64,000 bases of DNA from a virus (IMGVR_UViG_3300036818_000070:16166-80165), one strand, 5' to 3'. Shown: positions 1 to 8,215, counted from the first letter of the stretch. A program made the numbers and translations. Notes: a model not told the origin generated them from the letters alone.

Positions 1-65
1 GTCTCCTGCTCGAAGCGCTCCTGGATGTGCGCCTCTTGCCCAAGGTCGGTAGTCAACATCGGCAT
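1..65 (-). CDS. partial CDS, N-terminus of an unidentified phage protein
   Basis: A minus-strand reading frame opens at the ATG at 65-63 and runs off the left edge, so only about 21 codons are visible (MPMLTTDLGQEAHIQERFEQ...). It has a good ribosome binding site, AGGAG, about 9 nt upstream of the ATG. It lies just downstream of the next minus-strand gene and belongs to the same operon. The fragment is too short to assign a function. Confidence 0.6.
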   Translation of the reverse strand, partial: MPMLTTDLGQEAHIQERFEQE

Positions 66-76
66 AAGCTCAGCTC

Positions 77-730
77 CTAGTACGGACAGTTGCCGAGCAG
101 GTCCTCGGCCTCCTGCATCGCAGAGTCCAGAAGGTCGGCGTTCTCAGCCTCCACGCGGGCGGTCTCGTCGCGCTCGTGGTCGGACCGGCGGCCCTCTAGG
201 TCCTCCTCTAGCTCGGCGAGCTGGTCCTCGTCAAGCTCGGCCGAGTTGTCAACGCCGAACAGGTCCAGGCATAGCTCCGCGCGCTCGCCGCCCTCATCGA
301 AGTCCTCGGGCTCGATCTCCTCCTCGGGCGAGAAGGACTCAAGCTCGGACTGCCAGCTCTCCAGTTCGTCGGCGCGCTCGGCGTTCTCGCCTTGGCCACC
401 GAACGACTCGGCGGCCTCGCGGTACTCCTCAACGACGGAGCTGACGCTCTCTGCGACCCGCTCGACGGCTTCCCGCACCTGCTCCACCATCTTGGCCTGC
501 CCGATATCGTCCTCGGCCGCCTCGATCTCTGCGTAGACCTCGGACATCTTGCCCTGGGTCAGCTCTGAGCGCTTCGGGTAGTGGTCAGAGCACCGGAAGT
601 GCGCGCCGCCGTAGCGGAACTCCCAGGTGAAGTACTTCTCGCCGGGCTGGATGACATGGCCACAGCCGGACGCACCACAGCGGCGCTCTCGGCCAGCCTT
701 GTTCTTGGTGTGGGTATGAACGCGGGGCAT
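77..730 (-). CDS. acidic coiled-coil protein with N-terminal zinc finger
   Basis: 217 residues. The first 55 residues hold a probable zinc site (RRCGASGCGHVIQPGEKYF, then FRCSDH) of the C-x4-C...C-x2-H type. The rest is very acidic and largely helical, with long Glu/Asp/Ala stretches typical of a coiled coil. The ATG at 730 follows the shared leader GGAGTCTGGCGA (731-743), which supports this start. The fold suggests a nucleic-acid or protein-binding role; no family was recognised. It is part of the minus-strand early operon. Confidence 0.8.
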   Translation of the reverse strand: MPRVHTHTKNKAGRERRCGASGCGHVIQPGEKYFTWEFRYGGAHFRCSDHYPKRSELTQGKMSEVYAEIEAAEDDIGQAKMVEQVREAVERVAESVSSVVEEYREAAESFGGQGENAERADELESWQSELESFSPEEEIEPEDFDEGGERAELCLDLFGVDNSAELDEDQLAELEEDLEGRRSDHERDETARVEAENADLLDSAMQEAEDLLGNCPY

Positions 731-757
731 TCGCCAGACTCCTCGTTGCTTCGGTGG

Positions 758-1075
758 TTAGGTAAGTTCGATCGGCTCCGGGGCGCCCTCGCGGTTCGCC
801 CAGAAGTCGTCCTGCGCGCGTCGCACGGCCGCCAGCGCGGCCCTCAGCGATATGTCGTAGGTCTTGGCCATGCGCTTCGCGCTGCGTCGCGCCAGCCGGT
901 CACGGTCGCCACGCTGGATCAGCGCATGACACGGCGGACACGCCGCCCAACCGCCAGCGCTACCCCAGTCGGGGATCTCCGATGGTGTCTTGATGATGAA
1001 GTCGCGCGCCGGGTATGCGTAGCGCACGTCCGGCGACGAGCAGAAGTCACACTCTCCGTTCGGGTCCTTCTTCAT
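758..1075 (-). CDS. small zinc-binding phage protein (CxxC...CxxCH)
   Basis: 105 residues. It has two cysteine pairs, CDFC near residue 10 and CPPCHALI near residue 47, the pattern of a small phage family with C-x2-C and W-A-A-C-x2-C-H motifs. It probably binds one zinc ion; its role is unknown. The ATG at 1075 overlaps the upstream gene's stop in an ATGA junction and follows GGAGG with 8 nt spacing, so I prefer it to an in-frame GTG 24 nt earlier. Confidence 0.75.
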   Translation of the reverse strand: MKKDPNGECDFCSSPDVRYAYPARDFIIKTPSEIPDWGSAGGWAACPPCHALIQRGDRDRLARRSAKRMAKTYDISLRAALAAVRRAQDDFWANREGAPEPIELT

Positions 1076-1539
1076 GCCGCAACCCTCCGGTTCGCCCACG
1101 GGTCAGGCTCCGGACGACGCCGACCACCCTCCCCGTCGTCCTGACTAGGCGGCCAACTCTGCGCGCTGTCCGCCTTCACGTACCAGACCCACACACCGGT
1201 CCAGCCCTCAATCGGCGTGGACGCTCCCGTCTCCTCGTCCACGACGTAGACGATGCTGCGACGAATGCCGAGTAGCTCGAAGCCATAGTCGGTGGGCACG
1301 ACGACCACACGTTCGTGCGCGTGGATGTCGTTAGGCTTGACGAACCGTGCGTAGTGACCGCGATAGCGACGTTCGTAGGTGACGCAGCCAGCCTGCATCC
1401 AGCGGTGATCTGGCCCGTGGTCGGTCCTGTCGGCCAGGTGCTTGCCTTGGCGGTGCGTCGCGGCCAGGTAGTGACGCTGGAACCGTGAGAGTGACGCCCA
1501 CCACTCGGGTGTGGCGCCGGGGCCGTAGGTGATCTTCAT
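1072..1539 (-). CDS. hypothetical protein, Trp/Arg-rich
   Basis: 155 residues starting at the ATG at 1539, which overlaps the stop of the RuvB-like gene (ATGA). The middle (HERVVVVPTDYGFELLGIRR...TGVWVWYVKAD) looks like a compact beta-rich domain, and the C-terminus is basic and proline-rich. No family was recognised. Overlapping starts and stops on both sides show it is translationally coupled within the operon. An upstream extension of this frame is a shadow of the RuvB-like gene. Confidence 0.7.
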   Translation of the reverse strand: MKITYGPGATPEWWASLSRFQRHYLAATHRQGKHLADRTDHGPDHRWMQAGCVTYERRYRGHYARFVKPNDIHAHERVVVVPTDYGFELLGIRRSIVYVVDEETGASTPIEGWTGVWVWYVKADSAQSWPPSQDDGEGGRRRPEPDPWANRRVAA

Positions 1540-2708
1540 TGAGCCAGCTCCAGTGCTCGTGTGATTCCGTCTTCGGTGAGTTGGCGACCGCCGTGCGTGA
1601 CACACACGAGGCCCTCGCCGATAAGGTAGGGCTCGACAAACAGCGAGACAGCCTTGGTGTCGCGCGAGTGGCCGAGCGCGGTGGCGATCGTGTTGACCGA
1701 CGCCTGGTAGACGACCTCGCCGCGGCCCTTGGTTCGGCGCGAGCCGAGGAGCGTCGTAAGCATGCGCTGCATGTCGATCGTCAAGCCGTCCCACGTGCAG
1801 CCGTTCAGGTCGAAGACGACCTCGTCGGCCACGTGAGCGTCGAGTATCGCGCCGGGCGCCATGATGTCCTGCGCATTGCGCACGAACGTGTTGAGCTGGC
1901 GCGGGATGCGACGCGATGCACGGCCGAGCCGGATGGCGGCGACGTCGGTGATCGTTAGGCCGAGCGCGTGAGCGTTGGCTATGGCCATGTCGCGCATGTC
2001 CTCCCACGTGTAGGGGTCGAGCACTAGCCGCAGCGGGAAGCGGTTCAGGAACGCCTCGGGCAGCAGGCCCTCGTCGGTGGTGGCGCCGACGAACGTGACA
2101 GCAGGGAAGGGCAACATGTGACCCTCAACCGGTAGTCGGCGGTCCTCCATGATGTGGTAGAAGTCCTCCGGATCGGCAGCTTGCGAGACGCCGCGTCGAT
2201 CTCCACTGACTTGCTGGTGGATCTCGTCCACGATGACGACGTCGCCGTCCTTGAGCTGGCGCTGCATCTGGCGCAGCACGGCGTGCGTGACTGGTGCCTT
2301 GACTTGGTACACCGTGCGGCCGAGTTCGTGTGCGGCGACCTGAGCGATCGTCGTCTTGCCGGTGCCAGACGCGCCAGTGACCATTGTGTGACTGAGTGGA
2401 CGGCCGGACGCCTGAACGTTGGCGACAATGCGCGCCATCAACGTCTTCAGACGGTGCTGCCCGATCATCTGGTCGAACGTCGCCGGACGCAGCCGGTTGG
2501 CTGAGCGGTCATCGAACTCCAGCGGGCGCAGCTCGACGTGCTCGTCGCCATTGCGCAGATTGGCAGCGGCGCGCTGGTAGGCGGCGTGATAGGCGATCTC
2601 GCCGTAGCCGGTTGGCAGCGGCACGGCCGGTTGGCAGCGGCGCGCTTCGCGGATCGCGTGAGCCGCTGCGTGGTGCCCTGCGTGCTCAGCTACTGACTCG
2701 TGGGACAT
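1536..2708 (-). CDS. RuvB-like AAA+ Holliday-junction branch-migration ATPase
   Basis: 390 residues with the RuvB signature in order: RPATFDQMIGQ (74-84), Walker A GASGTGKTT (112-120), Walker B VVIVDEIH (157-164), sensor-1 GATTDEG (208-214), arginine finger R223 in LNRFPLRL, sensor-2 RRIPRQL (266-272), and a C-terminal winged-helix region (about 305-380, GLTIDMQRML...EPYLIGEGL...T..GR). Bacterial RuvB is about 340 residues; the extra 70 N-terminal residues here are His/Ala-rich and unmatched. RuvB drives branch migration of recombination and replication intermediates. No RuvA or RuvC is in this window, so it may use host partners or act differently. It is preceded by a TACACT promoter-like element. 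Confidence 0.85.
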   Translation of the reverse strand: MSHESVAEHAGHHAAAHAIREARRCQPAVPLPTGYGEIAYHAAYQRAAANLRNGDEHVELRPLEFDDRSANRLRPATFDQMIGQHRLKTLMARIVANVQASGRPLSHTMVTGASGTGKTTIAQVAAHELGRTVYQVKAPVTHAVLRQMQRQLKDGDVVIVDEIHQQVSGDRRGVSQAADPEDFYHIMEDRRLPVEGHMLPFPAVTFVGATTDEGLLPEAFLNRFPLRLVLDPYTWEDMRDMAIANAHALGLTITDVAAIRLGRASRRIPRQLNTFVRNAQDIMAPGAILDAHVADEVVFDLNGCTWDGLTIDMQRMLTTLLGSRRTKGRGEVVYQASVNTIATALGHSRDTKAVSLFVEPYLIGEGLVCVTHGGRQLTEDGITRALELAQ

Positions 2709-2738
2709 GGCGCCTCACTCAGGAATGGATGGGGTAGA

Positions 2739-2744
2739 AGTGTA
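2739..2744 (-). promoter_or_regulatory. putative -10 element upstream of the RuvB-like gene
   Basis: The minus strand reads GCTACACT, giving a TANNNT -10 hexamer (TACACT) 31 nt upstream of the ATG at 2708. The same GC-TACACT sequence lies upstream of the MoxR gene (6975-6970). I see no convincing -35. Confidence 0.45.
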
Positions 2745-2770
2745 GCATCGTGCGACAGAAGATGGGACTG

Positions 2771-3754
2771 CTAAACGCCCAGCAGTTGGCGGAGTTGAGC
2801 GTTCAGCACGTCCAGGTGAGCGGTCACGTCGTCCTGCTCCTCGCGGAGCGCTTCGGCGTACTGCGCAGCGCGCCGCTTGAGCTGCTCAAGGCGGCGGAAG
2901 TGGTGCTGGCGAACGTTGTCACGAACGCCGCGCTTGCGGTCCTCGCGCAACAGGTCGCGAACCTCGCCGATCTCCTCCTCGATGTCGGCGAGACTGTTGG
3001 CCACGTGCTGGCGACGGATCATGTCACGCTCGGTCGCCCCGTCGGCCATCGGCACCGAGTACAGACCGGCGCTGGCGTGGTCGGGGTACATCTCCGACAG
3101 GAAGTCGGCGAGCGATGCGACCTGATCGGCGTAACGGGCAAGCACGAAGTACACACCGCCAGCCTTGCCGCGCATGTTCTCGCCGCTCAGCCCGACCTTG
3201 CCCGCCTGCTCGTCGTCGTCGTTCTTGAGGTAGTCGCGGACGAGCGAGCGCACTTTAGCGCCAGTGATCGCCTTGACATTGGCCTCGAACCGCTCCTGGA
3301 TCGACTCCATGATCGGCAGGACGTCCTTGCGCGGGATCTCGCCGAGGGCGTCGAAGTCGGTGTCACGACGCTCGGGGTGGTACTTGACTCGCAGCGCCTT
3401 GGGGTAGCTGACGAGCTGCTCGTCGGCGTCCTTGACGACGCGGCTGAGCTGGTAGACGATGTAGCCGTCGTTGGTGGGGATGTCGCGGACGTCCGTTTCC
3501 ATCACCGTGCCGTCGGGTAGCGCGATGCGGCCCTCCTCGCCACGCACGGCGCGACGGAAAGCGTTGACCTCGCCCGGCGCCTTCGGCAGCGGCTTGGGGT
3601 CGAGCCCCGAGAGCTGCCAGACTCGGCGCAGCTTGCGCACCGAGACGTCCACGTCTGGCACCGAGTACCAAACGATGTAGCCGAGCGGCGTTACGCCACT
3701 GTCGGCGCTGATCGCGACCATCTGGCGCGGATCAGTCAGTGTGGTGGGAGTCAT
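2771..3754 (-). CDS. conserved phage protein next to the AAA+/VWA genes (DUF6744-like?)
   Basis: 327 residues, ATG at 3754 after AGGAG. The N-terminal half is mixed alpha/beta (GYIVWYSVPDVDVSVRKLRR, then a VNAFRRAVRGEE segment). The C-terminal 80 residues are a long charged helix (IEEEIGEVRDLLREDRKRG...LEQLKRRAAQYAEALREEQDD). The position, just downstream of the VWA gene and upstream of the RuvB-like gene, suggests a partner of the MoxR/VWA pair. The resemblance to the phage DUF6744 family is from memory and unverified. Confidence 0.75.
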   Translation of the reverse strand: MTPTTLTDPRQMVAISADSGVTPLGYIVWYSVPDVDVSVRKLRRVWQLSGLDPKPLPKAPGEVNAFRRAVRGEEGRIALPDGTVMETDVRDIPTNDGYIVYQLSRVVKDADEQLVSYPKALRVKYHPERRDTDFDALGEIPRKDVLPIMESIQERFEANVKAITGAKVRSLVRDYLKNDDDEQAGKVGLSGENMRGKAGGVYFVLARYADQVASLADFLSEMYPDHASAGLYSVPMADGATERDMIRRQHVANSLADIEEEIGEVRDLLREDRKRGVRDNVRQHHFRRLEQLKRRAAQYAEALREEQDDVTAHLDVLNAQLRQLLGV

Positions 3755-3767
3755 CAGCGGTTAGCTC

Positions 3768-3801
3768 CTGTTACGGATGAATGGAAGTTGCAGCGTAACA
3801 G
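3768..3801. promoter_or_regulatory. inverted repeat next to the ribosome binding site of the 3754 gene
   Basis: CTGTTACG (3768-3775) and CGTAACAG (3794-3801) form a perfect 8-bp inverted repeat with an 18-nt loop, in the 65-nt gap between two minus-strand genes. In the minus-strand mRNA the 3' arm ends in ..CGTAACAG and runs into the AGGAG of the next gene, so the hairpin could mask that site. It has no T tract, so a simple terminator is unlikely. Confidence 0.45.
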
Positions 3802-3819
3802 CCGCTGCGGTCGATCTGG

Positions 3820-5511
3820 TCAGGTGATGTGGGTGGCCAGCTCGGCGGTTGCCTGGCTGGGGTCCTGTAGCTCGAAGTCGTGCACTGGCACGACCGCCGA
3901 GCAGTAGTCGGCTAGGTACTTGAAGGGGCCGTTACCGATCGCGATGCCGAACAGTCGCACGCCCATCTCTATGAGCTGGTCGCGCAGCCGCTTGTCCTCG
4001 GGACCGAAGCTGGCCTCGCCGTCGCCGATCATCACAAGATCGGCCTTACGGAAGTCGGCAGCGTCCTCCATGATCTTCACGGCGCCAGCGACACCTTGGA
4101 TTGGTGATGTGCCGCCGCCGAAGAAGTGCGACGCCATGTCAACGATCTCCTGCGCGCCGAGCGCCTTCTTCGCGGGCATGACCCACGCCTCGACCTGTCG
4201 GGCGTCAGCGAACTCCACGCAAGCGAAGTCACGCTTCTCCAGCCGCGCGATGTGAAGAAGACACATGGCCACTGCGCGAGCCCAGATGTTGCGCTCGCCG
4301 TTCATTGAGTAGCTGCCGTCCACGACGACCACAATCGGGCCGCGTCCGGCATGCTCCTCGCCGACGGTGGCGAAGCACAGCAGCTCCTGGCTGGCGTAGC
4401 GGACAAGAAAGTCGTCCTCGGTGTCCTCGTCGGCCAGCAGCGCCAGCTCAGCTGGCAGCACGCGCTGAAGGTTGTCGCCGAACTCAACGTCAACGATCTC
4501 GTCGTTGCCGCCGACGACTCGCTTGGACCGCTGGAAGCGGATGTCACGGTCAAGCCGACCGAAGCGCTCAGCCATCGCTCGGAGCTGCGGGTTGTTCGCC
4601 CACATCTCAGCGATCGTCAGCGCCTGCTCGGGCGACTCGTACGTCGGCTCTCCGGCGCCGAAGCCAGCACCGAAGCTCGGGATGCCAGCGGCGCCGCTTG
4701 CGGCCTCGCCAGCCGCAGCAGCAGCAGCCTGGATCGCCTGCATCGCAGCCGCCGACATCGGCGTCTGGCTTGCGGCAGCGCCGAGCGCCGCCTGCTGTGC
4801 TGCGCGTCGCTCCTGCACCGCTGCGCCGATCTGCTGCTTGAGCACGTCGGGGACAGGCAGTCCCTGCTGGTGCAGGTCTTTGGCTTGCTGGCGCATGAAG
4901 TCGAGCTGGTCGCTTGCGTCCTGCGCCTGCTGCGCGTGCTGCTGATACTCCTCGGCCTCGCGCATCTGCTGCTCAAGCTCGTCGCCGAGCACTTGCTTCA
5001 GTGCGTTGACGGCGGCCATTGTCGCGATAGCTGCCGTGGTCGGATTGTCGCGCGTGATGTTGCGCGCCTGCGCGTGATCGTCGGTGGTCATCAGCTTCGG
5101 CATGACACGCTTGTGCAGTTCGACGCCCGGATCAACGGGCTCGACCAGCTCGGGCATGTCATGCGTGTGATAGCTGTAGAACACGTCGCGCGTCAGCTTG
5201 TCCCAGACGCTATAGGTGGGCGCGTTCTCTCGTGCCTCGCGAGCGGCCTTCATCGCCTGCTGATAGGCGACGAACTCGTCGGGCGACGCTGTGGTCATGT
5301 CGATCGGGTCAGGGTCCGGGACATCTGGCGTGACCACTGGAGCGTCCTCGATCGCGATGCGACGAAACCTGGGGGAGTCGTCGGTGTAGTTGTCGAACTC
5401 CATCGAGTCGATCGAATCGTGGGTCACCACGCTATCGGGCAACTTCAGTCGCGACGTACCGATCTTGCGACCGCCGCGACCAAGAAAGTCGGTCAGTGAA
5501 ATGATCGGCAC
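3820..5511 (-). CDS. VWA-domain protein, partner of the MoxR-type ATPase
   Basis: 563 residues. The C-terminal third (about 390-560) is a von Willebrand A domain with the metal-ion-dependent adhesion site: DGSYS in IVVVVDGSYSMNG (about 398), the threonine loop GGGTSP (about 468), and the aspartate in MIGDGEASFG (about 498). The N-terminal half is helical, with a Gln/Ala-rich stretch at about 165-285. This matches the CobT/ViaA type of VWA protein, which acts with a MoxR AAA+ ATPase as a remodelling or chaperone pair. The MoxR gene lies two genes upstream in the same operon. The target is unknown. Confidence 0.85.
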   Translation of the reverse strand: MPIISLTDFLGRGGRKIGTSRLKLPDSVVTHDSIDSMEFDNYTDDSPRFRRIAIEDAPVVTPDVPDPDPIDMTTASPDEFVAYQQAMKAAREARENAPTYSVWDKLTRDVFYSYHTHDMPELVEPVDPGVELHKRVMPKLMTTDDHAQARNITRDNPTTAAIATMAAVNALKQVLGDELEQQMREAEEYQQHAQQAQDASDQLDFMRQQAKDLHQQGLPVPDVLKQQIGAAVQERRAAQQAALGAAASQTPMSAAAMQAIQAAAAAAGEAASGAAGIPSFGAGFGAGEPTYESPEQALTIAEMWANNPQLRAMAERFGRLDRDIRFQRSKRVVGGNDEIVDVEFGDNLQRVLPAELALLADEDTEDDFLVRYASQELLCFATVGEEHAGRGPIVVVVDGSYSMNGERNIWARAVAMCLLHIARLEKRDFACVEFADARQVEAWVMPAKKALGAQEIVDMASHFFGGGTSPIQGVAGAVKIMEDAADFRKADLVMIGDGEASFGPEDKRLRDQLIEMGVRLFGIAIGNGPFKYLADYCSAVVPVHDFELQDPSQATAELATHIT

Positions 5512-5514
5512 GGG

Positions 5515-5715
5515 TCAGTCCTCGCTATAGGGTTGTAGGGGTTGGCGGTCGATGTAATGGCGCCAGGCGTCCTGCGCGCCGCGATTGAATGGCGTGGCAC
5601 TCATGCTGCGCAGGTGCTGTTCGAGCCCGTGCCTGGCGACGGCGAGCGACGGTTGCTCGTGCGCGAGCCACTCGCACTGCGCGTCGTAGCCACGCGCGTA
5701 TTCGTCGCGTGCCAT
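5515..5715 (-). CDS. small hypothetical protein between the MoxR and VWA genes
   Basis: 66 residues (MARDEYARGYDAQCEWLAHE...). The ATG at 5715 lies 5 nt after the MoxR stop, and the stop lies 3 nt before the VWA start, so it is translationally tied to both. It is charged and mostly helical, with no known motif. Its fixed place between two partner proteins suggests an accessory subunit. A longer frame starting upstream overlaps MoxR and is less likely. Confidence 0.65.
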   Translation of the reverse strand: MARDEYARGYDAQCEWLAHEQPSLAVARHGLEQHLRSMSATPFNRGAQDAWRHYIDRQPLQPYSED

Positions 5716-5720
5716 GCGTC

Positions 5721-6941
5721 TCAGTCCTCGTCGTCGTCCGCGCCGGAGAGCTGTTGCTGCGCCCACTCGTCAATGCGCTTGATCTCGGACGCGACCTCTT
5801 CGAGCATCGTGACGTCCTGGCCCTGGTCTTTGCCGGTGCGGATCTGCGAGTTGACCTCCTTGCCCAGCGTTCGTGCCTGGCGGATCAGCTTGAAGCCTTC
5901 GCCGAGCAGGTCGCCGGTCGCAGTGTCGTCGCCCTGGGCCACGACCAACTTCGGGCGCAGCTCCTCCATCTGGGCGAGAATCGGTTCGAGTGCCTCGCGC
6001 GCACGCTCAGCCTTGCGGGTGAACACGCTGGCGAACTCCAGCACGACCTCGCGGGCGCTGTCGGCGTCGTCGGGGTGGTTCCAGGCCATGTGCTGGCACG
6101 GCAGGAAGTCATCGGCCACAACATCGTCGCGCCCGTGCATCCATGCGTGAGCCTTGACGACCTTCCACATCTGACCAATGCGGCGCTGTGATGGCGGATG
6201 ACCGGCCTCGGTCCACTTCTGCTGCGCGTCCACCATGATCTGGCGGCACGCGTCGTTGACCGTGACCTTGTGGATCTCGGTACGGATCGCCTTGATCTCG
6301 TCCAGCGTCAGCGGCTCAAGGTTCGATGTGTCCAGCCCGTTGAGCTGGAAGTCGAGCTGAAGATCGGTGACAGCACGCCGACCCTCTGGCGTGCGCACTT
6401 CGCGCACGAACTTGGTGATGCCGATACGGTCACGGAACGCCTGCAAGTCCTCGCGGTCCGGTAGTTCGTTGCTCGACATGAAGATCGTCAGGAGCTGCGA
6501 GCAGTCGAGCACCGTGCCGCCGGTCTTCAGCACACGGTTCGCGAGCAGGTCGAGCAGCGGGTTGAGCATCGGCGGCGACGCCTTGAAGATCTCGTCCGCG
6601 TAGCCGAAGTTCGCCGACGGCAGGTAGCCATCGGTCAATCGCGCGATCTGACCAGCCTTCATCGCCATGATGTCGCGCGGACCGAGCACCTCGTCGGCAC
6701 TCTGGTCCTTCGCGAAAAGGTGCGAGAACAGCTTCATGTCGGTCAGGCAGTGATCGACCAGACCTTCGATCATCCACGTCTTGCCGGTGCCAGGAGGGCC
6801 GAGGAAGAGCGTGTCAACGCCCGAGACGAGCGCGACCATTGCCAGGTCGATGTCCTCGTTGCGCTCGACGTTGTGAGCCTTGAGCCAGCCCGTGATTTCG
6901 TTGAATCGGGTGAGCATGGGGGATGCAGCGGTTGTGGCCAT
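5721..6941 (-). CDS. MoxR/RavA-type AAA+ ATPase
   Basis: 406 residues. Walker A GPPGTGKT (48-55), Walker B FGYADEIFKA (112-121), sensor-1 MSSNE (155-159), and a lid region rich in charged helices. The ADEIFKASPPMLNPLLDLL segment is typical of RavA-like MoxR proteins. The C-terminus (about 330-406) is a charged coiled coil ending in an acidic tail. MoxR ATPases work with VWA proteins, and one is encoded downstream. The ATG at 6941 follows the shared GGAGTCTGGCGAC leader; a promoter/operator palindrome precedes it. Confidence 0.9.
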   Translation of the reverse strand: MATTAASPMLTRFNEITGWLKAHNVERNEDIDLAMVALVSGVDTLFLGPPGTGKTWMIEGLVDHCLTDMKLFSHLFAKDQSADEVLGPRDIMAMKAGQIARLTDGYLPSANFGYADEIFKASPPMLNPLLDLLANRVLKTGGTVLDCSQLLTIFMSSNELPDREDLQAFRDRIGITKFVREVRTPEGRRAVTDLQLDFQLNGLDTSNLEPLTLDEIKAIRTEIHKVTVNDACRQIMVDAQQKWTEAGHPPSQRRIGQMWKVVKAHAWMHGRDDVVADDFLPCQHMAWNHPDDADSAREVVLEFASVFTRKAERAREALEPILAQMEELRPKLVVAQGDDTATGDLLGEGFKLIRQARTLGKEVNSQIRTGKDQGQDVTMLEEVASEIKRIDEWAQQQLSGADDDED

Positions 6942-6967
6942 TGTCGCCAGACTCCAGTTCGTTTGTT

Positions 6968-6987
6968 GTAGTGTAGCGCTACGCTAC
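6968..6987. promoter_or_regulatory. 20-bp near-perfect palindrome, promoter/operator for the MoxR operon
   Basis: Two 10-bp arms (GTAGTGTAGC and GCTACGCTAC) form a palindrome with one mismatched pair. On the minus strand it contains the hexamer TACACT (6975-6970), suitably placed as a -10 for the MoxR gene whose start is at 6941. It overlaps the stop codon of the upstream gene at 6984. It probably doubles as a regulator-binding site. Confidence 0.5.
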
Positions 6988-7691
6988 AGCCGGATGGATG
7001 TTTCGTGTGACTGTGCGAGGGAGCCGACTGTCACAACGTCGGCGCAGGCCCAGTGAAACGCCTCGGCCTGCTCGCGTTCGATCAGCGTGCGCTGCCAGTT
7101 AGCGGATGACAGCCCCTCGTGGCGCACGCCGCCGATGTCCTCCGACCACACGTCGCCGATGAAGCCCCAGCACGAATCGAGCGTGCCTCCGTCCTCGTCT
7201 TTGACCACGTAGCCGTAGACCTCGCCGTTGTACCAGTGCGCGAACTCCTCGGCGTTCGCTTCGACATAGCTGCGAGCCATCGCCGGGTCGCCGGAGAATT
7301 GACCGAGCAGCTCGTCGGCCGTGAACATCCACGCCAGGTTCGCGCGCTCGGCATCGTCGGTCACGTCGAGCGACGCGGTACCCGAACCGTGGTTGTTCGA
7401 CGCCCAGTCGAGCAGCACGACAAGTTCGACGTCGTGGTCGGCGCCGAGCGCCTGTTCGAGTGTGCGCGCCTGCCAGTCTTCGCGCTCGAAGTCATCGCTG
7501 ACGTCTATCTCAAGCTCCGGCTCGGCGATCTCCTCGAAACCGTCCGGCACGTGGCCGTTATAGCTGTGATCGCCCCAGCCGACGCGCTTGCCGACCTCGT
7601 CGCGCTCGACTAGCGGGTTGTCCATGCCGCCCTCGTCGTAGTACAGCTCGACCGTGAGCCCTGCGTGCTCGAAGGTGTCGATGGGCTCCAT
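6984..7691 (-). CDS. conserved acidic hypothetical protein
   Basis: 235 residues, strongly acidic. It includes EFAHWYNGEVYGYVVKDEDGG and LDSCWGFIGDVW, a pattern I associate with uncharacterised plasmid and phage proteins carrying GEVYGY...DSCWGF. The ATG at 7691 overlaps the upstream stop (TGATG) and follows GAGGA; a GTG one codon earlier is possible. Function unknown. Confidence 0.7.
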   Translation of the reverse strand: MEPIDTFEHAGLTVELYYDEGGMDNPLVERDEVGKRVGWGDHSYNGHVPDGFEEIAEPELEIDVSDDFEREDWQARTLEQALGADHDVELVVLLDWASNNHGSGTASLDVTDDAERANLAWMFTADELLGQFSGDPAMARSYVEANAEEFAHWYNGEVYGYVVKDEDGGTLDSCWGFIGDVWSEDIGGVRHEGLSSANWQRTLIEREQAEAFHWACADVVTVGSLAQSHETSIRL

Positions 7692-8026
7692 CACTCGTCC
7701 TCCGGATCATCGGCAAACTCCAGCACCGTGCGGAAGTTCGCGTAGTCATCGTCGCTGCCCTCGCGAAAATGCCGGAAGACTCCGTAGTGGTTGCCCGGTT
7801 CGTCAACAGCCGGGTCGCCGGTCAGGCCGAGATAGACGAACACGTTGCTCAGCGGCTGGTCGTAATCGTCGTCCTCGCTGGACGGATTGAAGTACAGGTA
7901 CGCGGGCGTCTCAACACTCGGGTGCGTGCAGATGTAGCCCGCGCGGCCACGTTGGTCGATGTATGGGGTATAGGTGGTCCCGTGCTCGTCGGTAGTGGCG
8001 CGAGACGGAAAGCGCGTGATCTTCAT
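7691..8026 (-). CDS. hypothetical protein
   Basis: 111 residues (MKITRFPSRATTDEHG...), acidic in its C-terminal half (SSEDDDYDQPLSNVFVYLGL...). The ATG at 8026 follows a slightly changed copy of the shared leader (GGAGTCTGGCAC-TA at 8027-8040). No recognisable family. The leader extends with GTTCGCTTGTT, nearly the same as the extension upstream of the MoxR gene. Confidence 0.65.
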   Translation of the reverse strand: MKITRFPSRATTDEHGTTYTPYIDQRGRAGYICTHPSVETPAYLYFNPSSEDDDYDQPLSNVFVYLGLTGDPAVDEPGNHYGVFRHFREGSDDDYANFRTVLEFADDPEDE

Positions 8027-8050
8027 TAGTGCCAGACTCCAGTTCGCTTG

Positions 8051-8215
8051 TTAGATCGGTTCGACGTCGCGGAAGACGGTCCAGTTGGTCAGCCAATCGC
8101 GGCCGGTCATTACCCACACGGCGCGCACATCGTCAACGCGTTCGATGTCCTCGACCTCGGCCTCGTAGGTGAGTTCGACCACCGACACGACGCGCTCGGT
8201 GATGCGGACCTTCAC
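8051..8215 (-). CDS. small hypothetical protein (54 aa)
   Basis: A GTG start at 8215 overlaps the upstream stop (GTGA) and the frame ends with TAA at 8051. The product (VKVRITERVVSVVELTYEAE...) looks like a small beta-hairpin domain with a Trp-rich C-terminus (DWLTNWTVFRDVEPI). It fills an otherwise empty gap in a tightly packed operon and keeps the overlap pattern of its neighbours, so it is probably real. Confidence 0.6.
   Translation of the reverse strand: MKVRITERVVSVVELTYEAEVEDIERVDDVRAVWVMTGRDWLTNWTVFRDVEPI

Noticed and set aside
2750-3520. 256-codon plus-strand frame opposite the 327-residue minus gene
   Set aside because: The minus frame has a ribosome binding site and a sensible protein; the plus frame is Val/Leu-rich shadow sequence.
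4351-5499. 382-codon plus-strand reading frame opposite the VWA gene
   Set aside because: It lies entirely antisense to a gene with clear VWA motifs; such long antisense frames are expected in GC-rich DNA with this codon bias.
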